Assembly: GCA_050186335.1 (NCBI GenBank)
Contig: JBFWYO010000009.1
Coordinates: 1 to 64,000 of the forward strand
DNA from: JBFWYO01 sp050186335
Lineage (GTDB): Bacteria > Pseudomonadota > Alphaproteobacteria > Bin65
DNA: 64,000 bases
Direction of reading: 5' to 3'
The translations under genes were made by a program, and so were the position numbers. Within the stretch, counting starts at the first letter, position 1. Each line of letters opens with the position of its first letter. A model generated the notes under the pieces. It saw nothing but the letters and a program-made list of their open reading frames with translations, did no database searches and was not told the origin of the DNA. Below, in pieces: positions 33,496-42,116 of this stretch.

Positions 33496-34473
33496 ATGAA
33501 AATCGCCATATACGGCGCCGGCGCGATCGGCGGGTATCTCGGCGCCGAACTGGCGCAGGCCGGTTACGACGTCAGCCTGATCGCGCGCGGCCCGCATCTG
33601 GCGGCGATCCGTGAGCGTGGCCTGACGCTGCTGATCGGCGGCGCCACGCGCAACGTCAAGCTTCACGCGACCGACACGCCGTCCGAATTGGGCGTGCAGG
33701 ATTACGTGTTCGTGACCGTCAAAGCCAACGCTGCGGCGGCGTTGGTCGAGCCGATGCGCCCGCTGCTCGGCCCCGCGACCGCCGTGGTCACCGCGATGAA
33801 CGGGATTCCGTGGTGGTATTTCTACAAGCTGCCCGGGCCGTTCGAGAATCGGATCCTCGCTTCGGTCGATCCCGGCGGCGCGCAATGGAACGGAATTGGC
33901 CCCGCGCGCGCGATCGGTTGCGTGGTCTATCCCGCCGCCGAGATCGCCGCACCGGGTGTGATCAAGCATGTATCGTTGAATCGATTCTCCCTCGGCGAAC
34001 CCGACGGCGGCAGATCCGAGCGTGTGCAGCGCCTGGCCGATGCGCTTATCAAGTCCAATTTTTCCGCACCGGTGCGCACCGATATTCGCGACGAGATCTG
34101 GATCAAGTTGTGGGGCAATCTGTCGTTCAATCCGATCAGCGCGCTGACCCACGCCACGCTCGACCAGATGGCGAACGACCCGAACGTGCGGGCGGTGATC
34201 CGGAACATGATGCTCGAAGCCAAGTCCGTCGCCGAGCGCCTGGGCGTGCGCTTCGCCATCGACGTGGAACGGCGCATCGACGGCGCCGGCAAGATCGCCG
34301 GCCACAAGACTTCGATGCTGCAGGACCTGGAATCCAGGCGACCGATGGAAATCGATCCCCTGGTCGGCGCGGTGCAGGAAATGGCGCGGCTGACGGATGT
34401 CGCCACCCCGACGATCGACCTGGTGCTCAGCCTCGTGCGGGCCAAGGCGCGCGTGGCCGGCCTGTATCGCTGA
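33496..34473 (+). CDS. 2-dehydropantoate 2-reductase family protein
   Basis: A 325-residue NADP-dependent reductase of the PanE/ApbA family. The N-terminal Rossmann motif is IAIYGAGAIGGYLGAEL, the catalytic Lys is in VTVKANAAAALV, and the ELWG-like signature DEIWIKLWGNLSFNPISALT carries the second conserved Lys/Asn. Several paralogues of this family act on substrates other than ketopantoate, so the pantothenate role is only probable. Confidence 0.82.
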   Translation: MKIAIYGAGAIGGYLGAELAQAGYDVSLIARGPHLAAIRERGLTLLIGGATRNVKLHATDTPSELGVQDYVFVTVKANAAAALVEPMRPLLGPATAVVTAMNGIPWWYFYKLPGPFENRILASVDPGGAQWNGIGPARAIGCVVYPAAEIAAPGVIKHVSLNRFSLGEPDGGRSERVQRLADALIKSNFSAPVRTDIRDEIWIKLWGNLSFNPISALTHATLDQMANDPNVRAVIRNMMLEAKSVAERLGVRFAIDVERRIDGAGKIAGHKTSMLQDLESRRPMEIDPLVGAVQEMARLTDVATPTIDLVLSLVRAKARVAGLYR

Positions 34474-34532
34474 TCGCGGCAGCTTCGCGTGCGCGCCGTT
34501 GCATTCGCGGCAGCGGCGATTCATAGTGCGCC

Positions 34533-34715
34533 ATGGAAGCTGCGCAAAATAACTGCCGGACCAACTGCAATTGGTGCGGCCGGCCGACCCGGCCGATCTG
34601 GGTCCACGGCCACGCCCAGTGCGAACATTGCCGCATCAATATCGAGCCGTGCTGCCAAGGCGAGGCTTCAGACGGCGATGCCGGCGAGACGTTCGCCCAG
34701 CCGCGCGCGAACTGA
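34533..34715 (+). CDS. small Cys-rich (zinc-ribbon-like) protein
   Basis: A 60-residue ORF with NCNWCGRPTRP, HAQCEHCRINIEPCC: two CxxC pairs that could bind zinc, like a mini zinc ribbon. The Trp/His spacing WVHGH between the pairs is unusual. I do not recognise a named family. It lies 11 bp before the DUF1289 gene, suggesting cotranscription with it. Confidence 0.55.
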   Translation: MEAAQNNCRTNCNWCGRPTRPIWVHGHAQCEHCRINIEPCCQGEASDGDAGETFAQPRAN

Positions 34716-34726
34716 ACGCACCGATC

Positions 34727-34981
34727 ATGCAGACTTTTCGCCCGATCAAATCGCCGTGCATTCTCGTTTGCCAGCTCGACCATCGGACTGGCTACTGTTT
34801 CGGCTGCGGCCGGACCGGCGACGAAATCATGCGCTGGACAAGCTATACCGACGCGCAGCGCGACACGATCATGGCCGGATTGGACGAACGCTTGGTTCGG
34901 CTGGGCATGAAGCGGGACGACAAAATCGAAGCGCGCAAACGCGACGCCGAGACGCTGGCGCAGAAACAACGTCTGAAATGA
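34727..34981 (+). CDS. DUF1289 domain protein
   Basis: An 84-residue protein starting MQTFRPIKSPCILVCQLD, with YCFGCGRTGDEIMRW: the four-cysteine DUF1289 pattern (SPC-x3-C and CxGC). The rest is a charged helix ending DAETLAQKQRLK. Function unknown; DUF1289 proteins are thought to be small Fe/Zn-binding proteins, but I cannot show this. Possibly cotranscribed with the 60-residue Cys-rich gene before it. Confidence 0.85.
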   Translation: MQTFRPIKSPCILVCQLDHRTGYCFGCGRTGDEIMRWTSYTDAQRDTIMAGLDERLVRLGMKRDDKIEARKRDAETLAQKQRLK

Positions 34982-35667
34982 TCGCGTTTTCTCGTTCTGC
35001 CGGCGCTGCAATGCGGTTCCGACTCGAGGTTCTTCGCGGTTTTCATGTTCTCGCCCGTCGCGCGCAAACGGCCGCATAGCCGCGGAACTGCCGGCTTTGT
35101 TACGGATGTTACGGATTTCACCTTAGGGTTTGCAAAACCTTAGGGTCCCGAAACCGCCACAAAGGGTGCGTTCCGACGTAAATGCACGATGGGAAAGAGC
35201 GGGTCGCCGCGCGCACATGGTTTCGCACGCGCGCGATTCAAGGGCGGCGTTACGTTTGTTACCGATGGTACCGATTCGAATCCGCGATGCGGGTCGCCCC
35301 GGTGCCAGGGCATCCGTTTAGAACGACCGCACCCGCACCAGACCTTCAGAATCCCGAAACACAACCGCACATATGTTGGCCGCGAATGAGGCCCGCATGG
35401 ACCATTTGCGCGGCTTCGAAATTCTTAATGAACCATTAACGTCGCGCCAGTTCGCGGCGCGATCTTAACGGAGCTTCGTATGGGCGTATTGCGTGCGATG
35501 ACTAGAATGATCGGCGGGGCGCTAGCGGTTCGGCGTTTTCCTTCAACCTTATTTTGTCGGCCACTCATAACGATGATTTACCGCATGGATTCCGTATGCA
35601 TTGGCGTTCTGCGATCTCGCGGCATCGATCGGAATGCCGTGCGCAACAGTATGTTGGCGCGGGCGCG
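34982..35667. other. 686-bp non-coding stretch with short repeats
   Basis: No convincing gene. GTTACGGAT occurs twice in tandem (35099-35116) and a diverged pair GTTACCGAT-GGTACCGAT lies at 35258-35275. CCTTAGGGT is directly repeated around a TTGCAAAA core (35121-35146), where GGTTT-TGC-AAAACC also forms a small hairpin. The right part holds the CtrA-type box at 35425-35440 and the hybrid kinase promoter. Short ORFs here (for instance 35480-35671) lack family features. Confidence 0.55.
35425..35440 (+). promoter_or_regulatory. CtrA-type binding site
   Basis: TTAA-TGAACCA-TTAAC matches the alphaproteobacterial CtrA consensus TTAA-N7-TTAAC exactly, about 230 bp upstream of the hybrid histidine kinase ATG. 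A further half-site TTAAC is at 35465-35469. Base composition around it is fairly balanced, so the match is not just AT-richness. It suggests cell-cycle or motility-linked control of the kinase gene. Confidence 0.5.
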
Positions 35668-37905
35668 ATGAGCATCCGTGCGCGATTACTTCTGCTCGTG
35701 TTGGTGGCCACTCTGGTGCCGGCGATCCTGCTCGGCATTCGTTTCTATCATAACCGAACGGATGAAATCGCCGCCGCGCAGCTCAATTTATCTACTCTGA
35801 CGCAAAGCATCGCACGCGACCTCGACGAGACCGTTCAGGGTACGGCACAACTGCATTACGGATTGGCGCGGGCGCGCGATCTGGATACGCGCGACAAGGC
35901 GGCATGTTCGGCGTTTCTGTCGGCAGTGCGAGAAAAGCATCCGCAATACACCGGCATCCTGACCATCGATCCGGACGGTAATCTGTTTTGCGATTCGCTG
36001 AAGACCGGGCGCGTGCTCGACCTGCGCGACCGCGACTATTTCAAGAACGCGCTGGCGGCGACCGAGCGCGTGATCCTCGAACCCGCTTTCGGCCGACTTA
36101 CCGGCATATCGGTGCTACAGAGCGCGTATCCGGTGCGCAGCGAAACCGGGCAGTTGAAGTTCATCCTGCTCGCCTCGCTGAATCTGCAGAAATTCGCGAG
36201 CAATCATCACCAACGCCTGCCGCGCGGCATGGAATTGCTGCTCGTCGACAAGAAGGGCACGGTGCTGGCGTGGTTGCCGGATGAGGAACGCGGCAAGCTC
36301 AAGGGCACCACGCTGATCAATACCCCGTTGTTCCAGTTCGCCTCGGCGGCCCCCGGCCCGCGCAACCGCGAGATTACTAGCCTCGACGGCAACGACTATT
36401 TCTGGGCCACGGCCGCGGCTTCGGCGGCGCCCGATCCCGGGCTTTACGTGATGGTCGGCGTCGCCAAACACCGTTTGGTCGCCGAGGCCAATCGCCGCAT
36501 GACCGAGGACATGACGATCCTTGCACTGGTGTCGCTGTTGTTGTTCGGCGGCGTGTGGGCCCTGGCGGAGCTGGGGATCCGCCGCCAGGTCGGACGCATT
36601 GCCGCGATGGCGGCGGCGCTCGGCCGCGGCGATCTGAGCACGCGCATCCTGCCGCCGCATCCGCGCGGCGAACTGGGCGAACTGATGACGGTATTAAACG
36701 GCACCGCGGAGTCGCTCGAACGGCAACGCGCCGCGATCGCGGAACTCGACCAAAAGCTCCGCATGTCGCAGAAGATGGAATCTCTCGGACACCTGACCGG
36801 CGGCATCGCACATGATTTCAATAATCTGCTCACTGTCATTCTCGGCAACGCCGAAATCTTGACGGAGAAGCTCGCCAAGGATGAACGGCTGCGCGCACTG
36901 GCAGAAATGACCAGGAACGCAGCGCTGCGAGGTGCCGCGCTGACCAGTCGCCTGCTCGCCTTCGGGCGCCGCCAAGCGCTGAATCCGAAGGCTACCGACA
37001 TTAACAAGCTTATCCTCGGCATGGACGGCTTGCTGCGACGAACCTTGGGCGAACAGGTCGAAATCGAAGTCGTCAACGGCGGTGGGCTGTGGACTGCCTT
37101 GATCGACGCAGCGCAACTCGAAAGCGCCGTGCTGAATCTTTGCATCAATGCGCGCGACGCGATGCCCGACGGCGGCCGGCTGACCATCGAGACCGCCAAC
37201 GTTCGGCTCGATGCGGCTTACGCCGCGCGCCAGGCCGAAGTCGAACCGGGGCAGTATGTTATGATCGCCATATCGGATACCGGCACCGGCATGGACGCCG
37301 AAACTTTGACGCGCGCCTTCGACCCGTTCTTCACCACCAAGGATGTCGGCAAAGGCAGCGGACTTGGGCTCAGCATGGTTTACGGCTTCGTCAAGCAATC
37401 GAAGGGACACGTCCGCATCTACTCCGAGATGGGGCATGGCACGACGGTGAAGCTCTATTTGCCGCGTGCCGGCGAACATCCGGAGTCGACCGACGACAAG
37501 CCGAATGCAGCAATCGAGCAAGGCAACGGAAAAATCCTGCTGGTCGAAGATGACGATCTGGTGCGCAACCATGCGGAGGCGCAGTTGAAAACCTTCGGCT
37601 ATGACGTCGTCGCCGCGCGCAATGGACCGGAAGCTCTGCGAATACTGAACGAAGTGGTCGATTTCGATCTGCTGTTCACCGACATCGTTATGCCGGGCGG
37701 AATGAGCGGCCGGCAACTGGCCGAGGAAGCCGCGAAGCTGCGTCCCAATCTACCGGTGCTGTTTACCTCCGGATACACCGAAAACGCCGTCTTGCATCAC
37801 GACCGCCTCGATCGCGGTGTGCACCTGTTGCAGAAGCCGTATCGGGGGCAGGAATTGGCTGCAAGAATTCGTGCGGTGCTGGACGCAGAACGCCGACGAA
37901 AATAA
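35668..37905 (+). CDS. hybrid sensor histidine kinase with C-terminal receiver
   Basis: A 745-residue membrane kinase. An N-terminal membrane segment (ARLLLLVLVATLVPAILLGI) and a second near residues 280-300 enclose a periplasmic Cache-like sensor (PQYTGILTIDPDGNLFCDS, DLRDRDYFKNAL). A HAMP linker (about 305-355) is followed by HisKA with His382 in GGIAHDFNNLLT, HATPase (NLCINARDAMPDGG, DTGTGM, GSGLGLSM) and a receiver with acceptor D672 (LFTDIVMPGG). The ATG at 35668 is chosen because it begins the signal anchor. A CtrA box lies upstream. Confidence 0.92.
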   Translation: MSIRARLLLLVLVATLVPAILLGIRFYHNRTDEIAAAQLNLSTLTQSIARDLDETVQGTAQLHYGLARARDLDTRDKAACSAFLSAVREKHPQYTGILTIDPDGNLFCDSLKTGRVLDLRDRDYFKNALAATERVILEPAFGRLTGISVLQSAYPVRSETGQLKFILLASLNLQKFASNHHQRLPRGMELLLVDKKGTVLAWLPDEERGKLKGTTLINTPLFQFASAAPGPRNREITSLDGNDYFWATAAASAAPDPGLYVMVGVAKHRLVAEANRRMTEDMTILALVSLLLFGGVWALAELGIRRQVGRIAAMAAALGRGDLSTRILPPHPRGELGELMTVLNGTAESLERQRAAIAELDQKLRMSQKMESLGHLTGGIAHDFNNLLTVILGNAEILTEKLAKDERLRALAEMTRNAALRGAALTSRLLAFGRRQALNPKATDINKLILGMDGLLRRTLGEQVEIEVVNGGGLWTALIDAAQLESAVLNLCINARDAMPDGGRLTIETANVRLDAAYAARQAEVEPGQYVMIAISDTGTGMDAETLTRAFDPFFTTKDVGKGSGLGLSMVYGFVKQSKGHVRIYSEMGHGTTVKLYLPRAGEHPESTDDKPNAAIEQGNGKILLVEDDDLVRNHAEAQLKTFGYDVVAARNGPEALRILNEVVDFDLLFTDIVMPGGMSGRQLAEEAAKLRPNLPVLFTSGYTENAVLHHDRLDRGVHLLQKPYRGQELAARIRAVLDAERRRK

Positions 37906-38019
37906 GATGAAATGGTGAGGAAACGCCGATTTTTTTGTACGCTCTTCGACGCCGCCCTCCCACGCAAGTCTTGTTACGACGTTTACCGGCGGGCCGTGTT
38001 TTGCACGTTGAATTCCAGC

Positions 38020-38036
38020 TATCGACGCCTTCGATA
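38020..38036 (+). promoter_or_regulatory. palindromic operator TATCGA-N5-TCGATA upstream of gentisate dioxygenase
   Basis: TATCGA-CGCCT-TCGATA, embedded in a 19-bp inverted repeat (CTATCGA...TCGATAG). The same half-sites with the same 5-base spacing occur at 40652-40668 in the promoter of the LysR gene of this locus. The inner TCGA-N5-TCGA contains the LysR-type T-N11-A pattern. It lies 156 bp upstream of the dioxygenase ATG. Confidence 0.55.
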
Positions 38037-38192
38037 GGCAAGACGAAAAACCATCGTTCGCCTAACTTCGCGTGCGGTCCTATTTTGCGGGCTGTGTAGC
38101 CGATTTCCGCGACGGGAGATTAAGAATCTAAATCTACATCTCGAAGTTCGGGGCGGAAGTTCAGGTCCGGCATTTCAAGGGAGCAAGCATTC

Positions 38193-39242
38193 ATGGATGA
38201 CCGCGGTGTTGTCGTTCCACGTCCGGTTGCCGACGCATATTACCAAGATCTCGATGCGCGAAACCTCTATCCGATCTGGGAGGTCATCAAAGATCTGGTG
38301 CCGCTGCAGCCCAGGACGCCCTGTATGGCGCATCTGTGGCGATACGCGGACATCCGTCCACTGATGATGAAAACACGCGAAATGATCGACGTCAAAGGCG
38401 CCGAGCGGCGCGCGCTGGTGCTGGAGAATCCGGGCATTCGCGGGCGCTGTGCAATCACGCAAACCCTGTACGCCAGCTATCAGATGGTGCTGCCCGGCGA
38501 GGTCGCCGCCAACCACCGCCACGTCCCAACTGCGTTGCGTTTCGTGATCGAAGGCAGCGGCGCTTATACGGCGGTCGCCGGCGAGAAGGCGATCATGCGG
38601 CCGGGCGATCTGGTGATTACCCCCAACTGGGCGTGGCATGACCACGGCAACGAGAGCGACGAGCCGATCGTGTGGCTCGACGGGCTGGACGTGCCCTTGG
38701 TTGCGACATTGGACACGTGCTTCAAGGAATATGCCGACAAGGATTCGCAGACGCTGACCCGGCCCGCCGGCGATTCGCTGGCGCGCTTCGGCCAGGGCCT
38801 GGTGCCGGTGGATTACCGCGCGCCAGATCTGGCGAGTCCGGTATTTCATTTTCCCTACGATCGGACGCGGGAAGCGCTGGAAACCATGCGGCGGACCAGC
38901 GAATGGGATCCGTATCACGGGTTGAAGATGCGCTTCGTCAATCCCTCCAACGGCGATCACGTGATCCCGACGATCGGCTGTTTCATGCAGCTGTTGCCGA
39001 AGGGCATGACCACGCTGCCGTATCGATCGACCGACGGTACCGTCTACGTTGGGGTCGAAGGCAGAGGCCGCACTTTCATCGGCGAAACGGCGATCGAATG
39101 GTCGGCGCACGACGTATTCGTGGTACCTAGCTGGCAGCCGCACCACCATGTGGCCGAGGACGACGCCGTGTTGTTCAGCTTTTCCGACCGCCCGGTGCAC
39201 GAGAAGCTCGGCATGTGGCGCGAACAACGAGGTAATGCATGA
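38193..39242 (+). CDS. gentisate 1,2-dioxygenase-type bicupin
   Basis: Ring-cleaving dioxygenase of the gentisate/1-hydroxy-2-naphthoate/salicylate dioxygenase family, 349 residues, two cupin domains. The metal-binding cupin motif reads GEVAANHRHVPTALRF with a later His in WAWHDHGNES; PTIGCFMQLLPKG and VVPSWQPHHHVAED belong to the second cupin. The product would be maleylpyruvate if gentisate is the substrate; the related salicylate dioxygenases cannot be excluded. Its stop overlaps the truncated haemoglobin start (ATGA). Confidence 0.87.
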   Translation: MDDRGVVVPRPVADAYYQDLDARNLYPIWEVIKDLVPLQPRTPCMAHLWRYADIRPLMMKTREMIDVKGAERRALVLENPGIRGRCAITQTLYASYQMVLPGEVAANHRHVPTALRFVIEGSGAYTAVAGEKAIMRPGDLVITPNWAWHDHGNESDEPIVWLDGLDVPLVATLDTCFKEYADKDSQTLTRPAGDSLARFGQGLVPVDYRAPDLASPVFHFPYDRTREALETMRRTSEWDPYHGLKMRFVNPSNGDHVIPTIGCFMQLLPKGMTTLPYRSTDGTVYVGVEGRGRTFIGETAIEWSAHDVFVVPSWQPHHHVAEDDAVLFSFSDRPVHEKLGMWREQRGNA

Positions 39243-39742
39243 CACCCGCTTCCGCCGAACAGCGCCGCGCGCAACTGACTGCCGGCATCGTCGCCAAAAC
39301 CGGCATCGACGAGGCGATGATCGAACGCCTGGTGCGGCGGTTTTACGCGCGCATTCAGGAAGACGCAGTTCTGGCGCCTATATTCAGCGCGAAGATCGCC
39401 GACTGGGAGCCGCATTTTCAGCGCATGTTCGCGTTCTGGTCGTCGGTCGCGTTGATGACCGGGCGGTATCACGGCAATCCGATGCAAGTTCACCTGGAAC
39501 TGCCGATCGACGGGCGGCATTTCGACCGCTGGCTGGGCCTGTTCGAGGAAACCGCGCGCGAAGTATGTCCGCCTGCGGCGGCGGCGCACTTCATGGAGCG
39601 TGCCCGGATGATCGCGCAAAGCCTGGAATTCGGCATCGCCGCGCGCCACGGCGCAATTCTCGGCAAGGCCGAACGGTTCCGACGCGCCGACCTGGCGGAA
39701 ACCGCGTCGCCGGCGGAACTCGATCCGGCAAGCCGCAACTGA
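39239..39742 (+). CDS. group III truncated haemoglobin
   Basis: A 167-residue globin of the group III (P) truncated type. LVRRFYARIQEDAVLAPIF is the family start; WEPHFQRMFAFWSSVALMTGRYHGNP contains the distal-region aromatics, and the proximal His is in DGRHFDRWLGLFEET. It overlaps the gentisate dioxygenase by 4 bases, so the two are translationally coupled. A role in oxygen supply or protection from NO/reactive oxygen near the dioxygenase is inference. Confidence 0.87.
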   Translation: MTPASAEQRRAQLTAGIVAKTGIDEAMIERLVRRFYARIQEDAVLAPIFSAKIADWEPHFQRMFAFWSSVALMTGRYHGNPMQVHLELPIDGRHFDRWLGLFEETAREVCPPAAAAHFMERARMIAQSLEFGIAARHGAILGKAERFRRADLAETASPAELDPASRN

Positions 39743-40615
39743 TCAGCCGGCGCTTGCCGCCTCGGCGTGCGCCAGCGCCCGGATGCTCGCCAACGCCGGC
39801 GCGAAATAATCCGGCGTGTCGTCCGCCGGGTAGACCATGTACGCCGGCAACGAGAATGCCGGCGGGCCGGGCACGCGCTTCAGCCGACCTTCGTCGAGAT
39901 ACGACCGAACCAGGCGCGACGGGAAATAGCCCGAACCGCCCTGCTCCAGGATGTGTTGCAAGCCCAGCCAGCCGATATTCGCGGTCAGCGCCGGGCCGAA
40001 ATAATCCGGAAAGCTGGCGCTGTGGCGGGCATAAAATTCCGGGCCCCAATCGATGTAGACGTAGTTCGGCGCGGGATCCGGGCCGGAATTTCGCGCCGCC
40101 TTTGCTTCGGTCGAGACCAGTATAAGTTTTTCCTCGAACAACGGTTCCACCGTCAGGCCCGGCCGGCTTTGCGGCGTGTACATGACGCCGATATCGAGCC
40201 GGCCTTCGACCAATCCCTGCATCAACTCGGCCTCGAAGCCGATTTCGGCGCGGATTGAAATGTCCGGCGCCGCCTTGCGCATCAACGGCAGCCATTTCAG
40301 CAGCAATTGTTCCCACAGGCCGAATCGCCCGCCGACGGTCAGCGCGGCGCGGAATCCGCGCGGCACGCCGACATCGTGGCGCGCCTGCTCGACCGTGCGC
40401 ACGAGCGTCGACGCATGCTTTTCGAACTGCTTGCCGGCCGGAGTCAACGATGCGCCCGCCTTATTGCGAACGAACAGTTTGCATCCGAGCGCTTCCTCGA
40501 GCGTGTGAATACGGGCGCTGACCGTCGATTGCGTGACATGCAGGCGTTCGGCCGCGCTGATGAAATTGCCTGCAGCGACCACGCTCAAGAAAGTCCGCGC
40601 CAGTTCGGTGTCCAA
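39743..40615 (-). CDS. LysR-family transcriptional regulator
   Basis: A 290-residue LysR regulator. The winged HTH is in the first 65 residues (LARTFLSVVAAGNFISAAERLHVTQSTVSARIHTLEE), followed by a substrate-binding domain. The TTG at 40615 has GGAGGGGGC upstream and is preferred; the ATG at 40678 would force the 25-bp operator palindrome to be coding. It lies convergent to the dioxygenase-haemoglobin pair and divergent from sodB, and its operator is repeated upstream of the dioxygenase, so it probably regulates them. Confidence 0.87.
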   Translation of the reverse strand: MDTELARTFLSVVAAGNFISAAERLHVTQSTVSARIHTLEEALGCKLFVRNKAGASLTPAGKQFEKHASTLVRTVEQARHDVGVPRGFRAALTVGGRFGLWEQLLLKWLPLMRKAAPDISIRAEIGFEAELMQGLVEGRLDIGVMYTPQSRPGLTVEPLFEEKLILVSTEAKAARNSGPDPAPNYVYIDWGPEFYARHSASFPDYFGPALTANIGWLGLQHILEQGGSGYFPSRLVRSYLDEGRLKRVPGPPAFSLPAYMVYPADDTPDYFAPALASIRALAHAEAASAG

Positions 40616-40647
40616 GGCCGCCCCCTCCGTCTTGTCTGCCGGCCATA

Positions 40648-40672
40648 ATAATATCGAATAATTCGATATTAT
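40648..40672. promoter_or_regulatory. 25-bp perfect palindrome, LysR operator
   Basis: ATAATATCGAAT-A-ATTCGATATTAT, a perfect palindrome with 12-base arms. It contains TATCGA-N5-TCGATA (40652-40668), identical in half-sites and spacing to 38020-38036. It lies between the LysR start (40615) and sodB (40778), as expected for LysR autoregulation with a divergent target. Confidence 0.75.
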
Positions 40673-40777
40673 AGGCAATTATTCTTCGCTTTTTTAATGT
40701 CAAAGCCGGACTTACCTTTCGCTCAATGCACGCGTGCGCGGCAGGTCCATCGCCGCGGCAAACGAACGGAGACCGAC

Positions 40778-41407
40778 ATGCAGATCGTCCTACCGCGGCT
40801 GCCGTATTCCGCCGACGCGCTCGAGCCGTACATCTCGCGCGCAACGTTGGAGATTCATCATGGCAAGCACCACAACGCCTACGTCGAGAAGACCAAAGCC
40901 CTGGCGAAGCAGGTACGCTTGGCCGATCTGTCGTTGGAGGACATCGTCGTGCGTACCGCCGGCGAAGACCGGCATCGCGACTTGTTCAATAATGCCGCGC
41001 AGGCGTGGAACCACAGCTTCTATTGGAACTCGATGCGGCCCGGCGGCGGGCGTCCGAGCGCGGATATCGCCCGACGCATCGAGGCCGATCTCGGCGGATA
41101 TGAAACGTTTCGGAGCCAGTTCGCCGCGGCGGCGACCGGCCAGTTCGGCAGCGGCTGGGCCTGGCTGATCTTGGACGACGACCGGCTGCGCGTGACGCAC
41201 ACGTCGAATGCAGACACGCCGCTCGCGCACGGACAGACGCCCTTGCTGACGCTCGACGTGTGGGAGCACGCTTACTATCTCGACTACCAGAATTGTCGGC
41301 CGGATTATGTCGCGGCCGCGCTCGACCATCTGATCAATTGGGAATTCGCCAATCGAAATCTGCTACGGCGTACCGCCGCGAGCGGCATCCTCAAACCGGT
41401 CGCCTGA
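40778..41407 (+). CDS. sodB: superoxide dismutase, Fe/Mn family
   Basis: Converts superoxide to peroxide and oxygen, 209 residues. Metal ligands are in LEIHHGKHHNAYVEK, AWNHSFYWNSM and LDVWEHAYYLDYQN, all present. GQFGSGWAWLI is conserved; the metal is probably Fe by similarity but not proved. Start ATG at 40778 has GGAGA before it; the longer frame from 40697 has no such support. Divergent from the LysR gene, so perhaps in its regulon. Confidence 0.92.
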   Translation: MQIVLPRLPYSADALEPYISRATLEIHHGKHHNAYVEKTKALAKQVRLADLSLEDIVVRTAGEDRHRDLFNNAAQAWNHSFYWNSMRPGGGRPSADIARRIEADLGGYETFRSQFAAAATGQFGSGWAWLILDDDRLRVTHTSNADTPLAHGQTPLLTLDVWEHAYYLDYQNCRPDYVAAALDHLINWEFANRNLLRRTAASGILKPVA

Positions 41408-41411
41408 CGCC

Positions 41412-42086
41412 ATGAACGGCATTGCGAGCGATACATGGAACGACGTTCGCGCATGGCGGAACTATCGCCGTCAGGCGCTTTTGGCCCAACGCTCGCAGAC
41501 GGCGCCGGCCGAACGCTATCGCGCGCGCAATGCCATTTCCACGCTGTTGATCGACAATGTCGCGCAGTTGACCGATACCTGCATCGGCTTTTACTGGCCG
41601 ATCAAGGGCGAGATCGATCTGCGCGCGTTCATGCGCAACCGGGTGCAACATGGCGCGCGCGCGGCGTTGCCGGTGGTCGTGGAAAAAGGCGCGCCGTTGG
41701 AATTCTGGTCATGGCGGCCGGATATGCGCCTGCAGCGCGGCGTCTGGCACATTCCGATTCCGGCCGAACGGCGGCCGGTGCGGCCCAGCATATTGTTGGT
41801 CGCGCTGCTCGGTTTCGATGATGCCGGGTACCGGCTCGGCTACGGCGGCGGCTATTACGACCGCACGCTGGCGGCGATGACGCCGCGGCCGCTGACCATC
41901 GGCGTGGGCTTCGAATCGGGACGCATGGCGACGATCTATCCGCAGCCGCACGACATACGCCTGGACGCGATTGCGACCGAAGCCGGCTTCGTCTGGTGCG
42001 AGGAGCCGCGGAATCCCAAGCGCGGGCCGCGCTCGCTGCGCGCAGCGGCAGCAGAGCGTCCGCCGGGGCAACCTGTCGGGCGGTAG
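41412..42086 (+). CDS. 5-formyltetrahydrofolate cyclo-ligase
   Basis: ATP-dependent enzyme converting 5-formyl-THF to 5,10-methenyl-THF (MTHFS), 224 residues. WRNYRRQALLAQR is the basic N-terminus and GYRLGYGGGYYDRTLAAM is the family's nucleotide/folate motif. The C-terminus is an Arg/Pro-rich tail of about 30 residues beyond the usual end. It starts 4 bp after the sodB stop, so the two are probably cotranscribed. Confidence 0.9.
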   Translation: MNGIASDTWNDVRAWRNYRRQALLAQRSQTAPAERYRARNAISTLLIDNVAQLTDTCIGFYWPIKGEIDLRAFMRNRVQHGARAALPVVVEKGAPLEFWSWRPDMRLQRGVWHIPIPAERRPVRPSILLVALLGFDDAGYRLGYGGGYYDRTLAAMTPRPLTIGVGFESGRMATIYPQPHDIRLDAIATEAGFVWCEEPRNPKRGPRSLRAAAAERPPGQPVGR

Positions 42087-42116
42087 CACCGCACAATGTG
42101 CAACGGGAACATCCTC

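Noticed and set aside
31761..33509. Upstream extension of the aminotransferase frame on the minus strand
   Set aside because: It is antisense to the acyl-CoA ligase, and the conserved aminotransferase N-terminus begins at the ATG at 31760.
35255..35310. GATTCGAATCC resembling a tRNA T-loop
   Set aside because: Flanking bases do not form a T-stem or acceptor stem and no anticodon arm fits; it is a short palindrome by chance.
35480..35671. 63-codon frame before the hybrid kinase
   Set aside because: It ends inside the real kinase start, has no ribosome site or hydrophobic pattern, and overlaps the promoter region.
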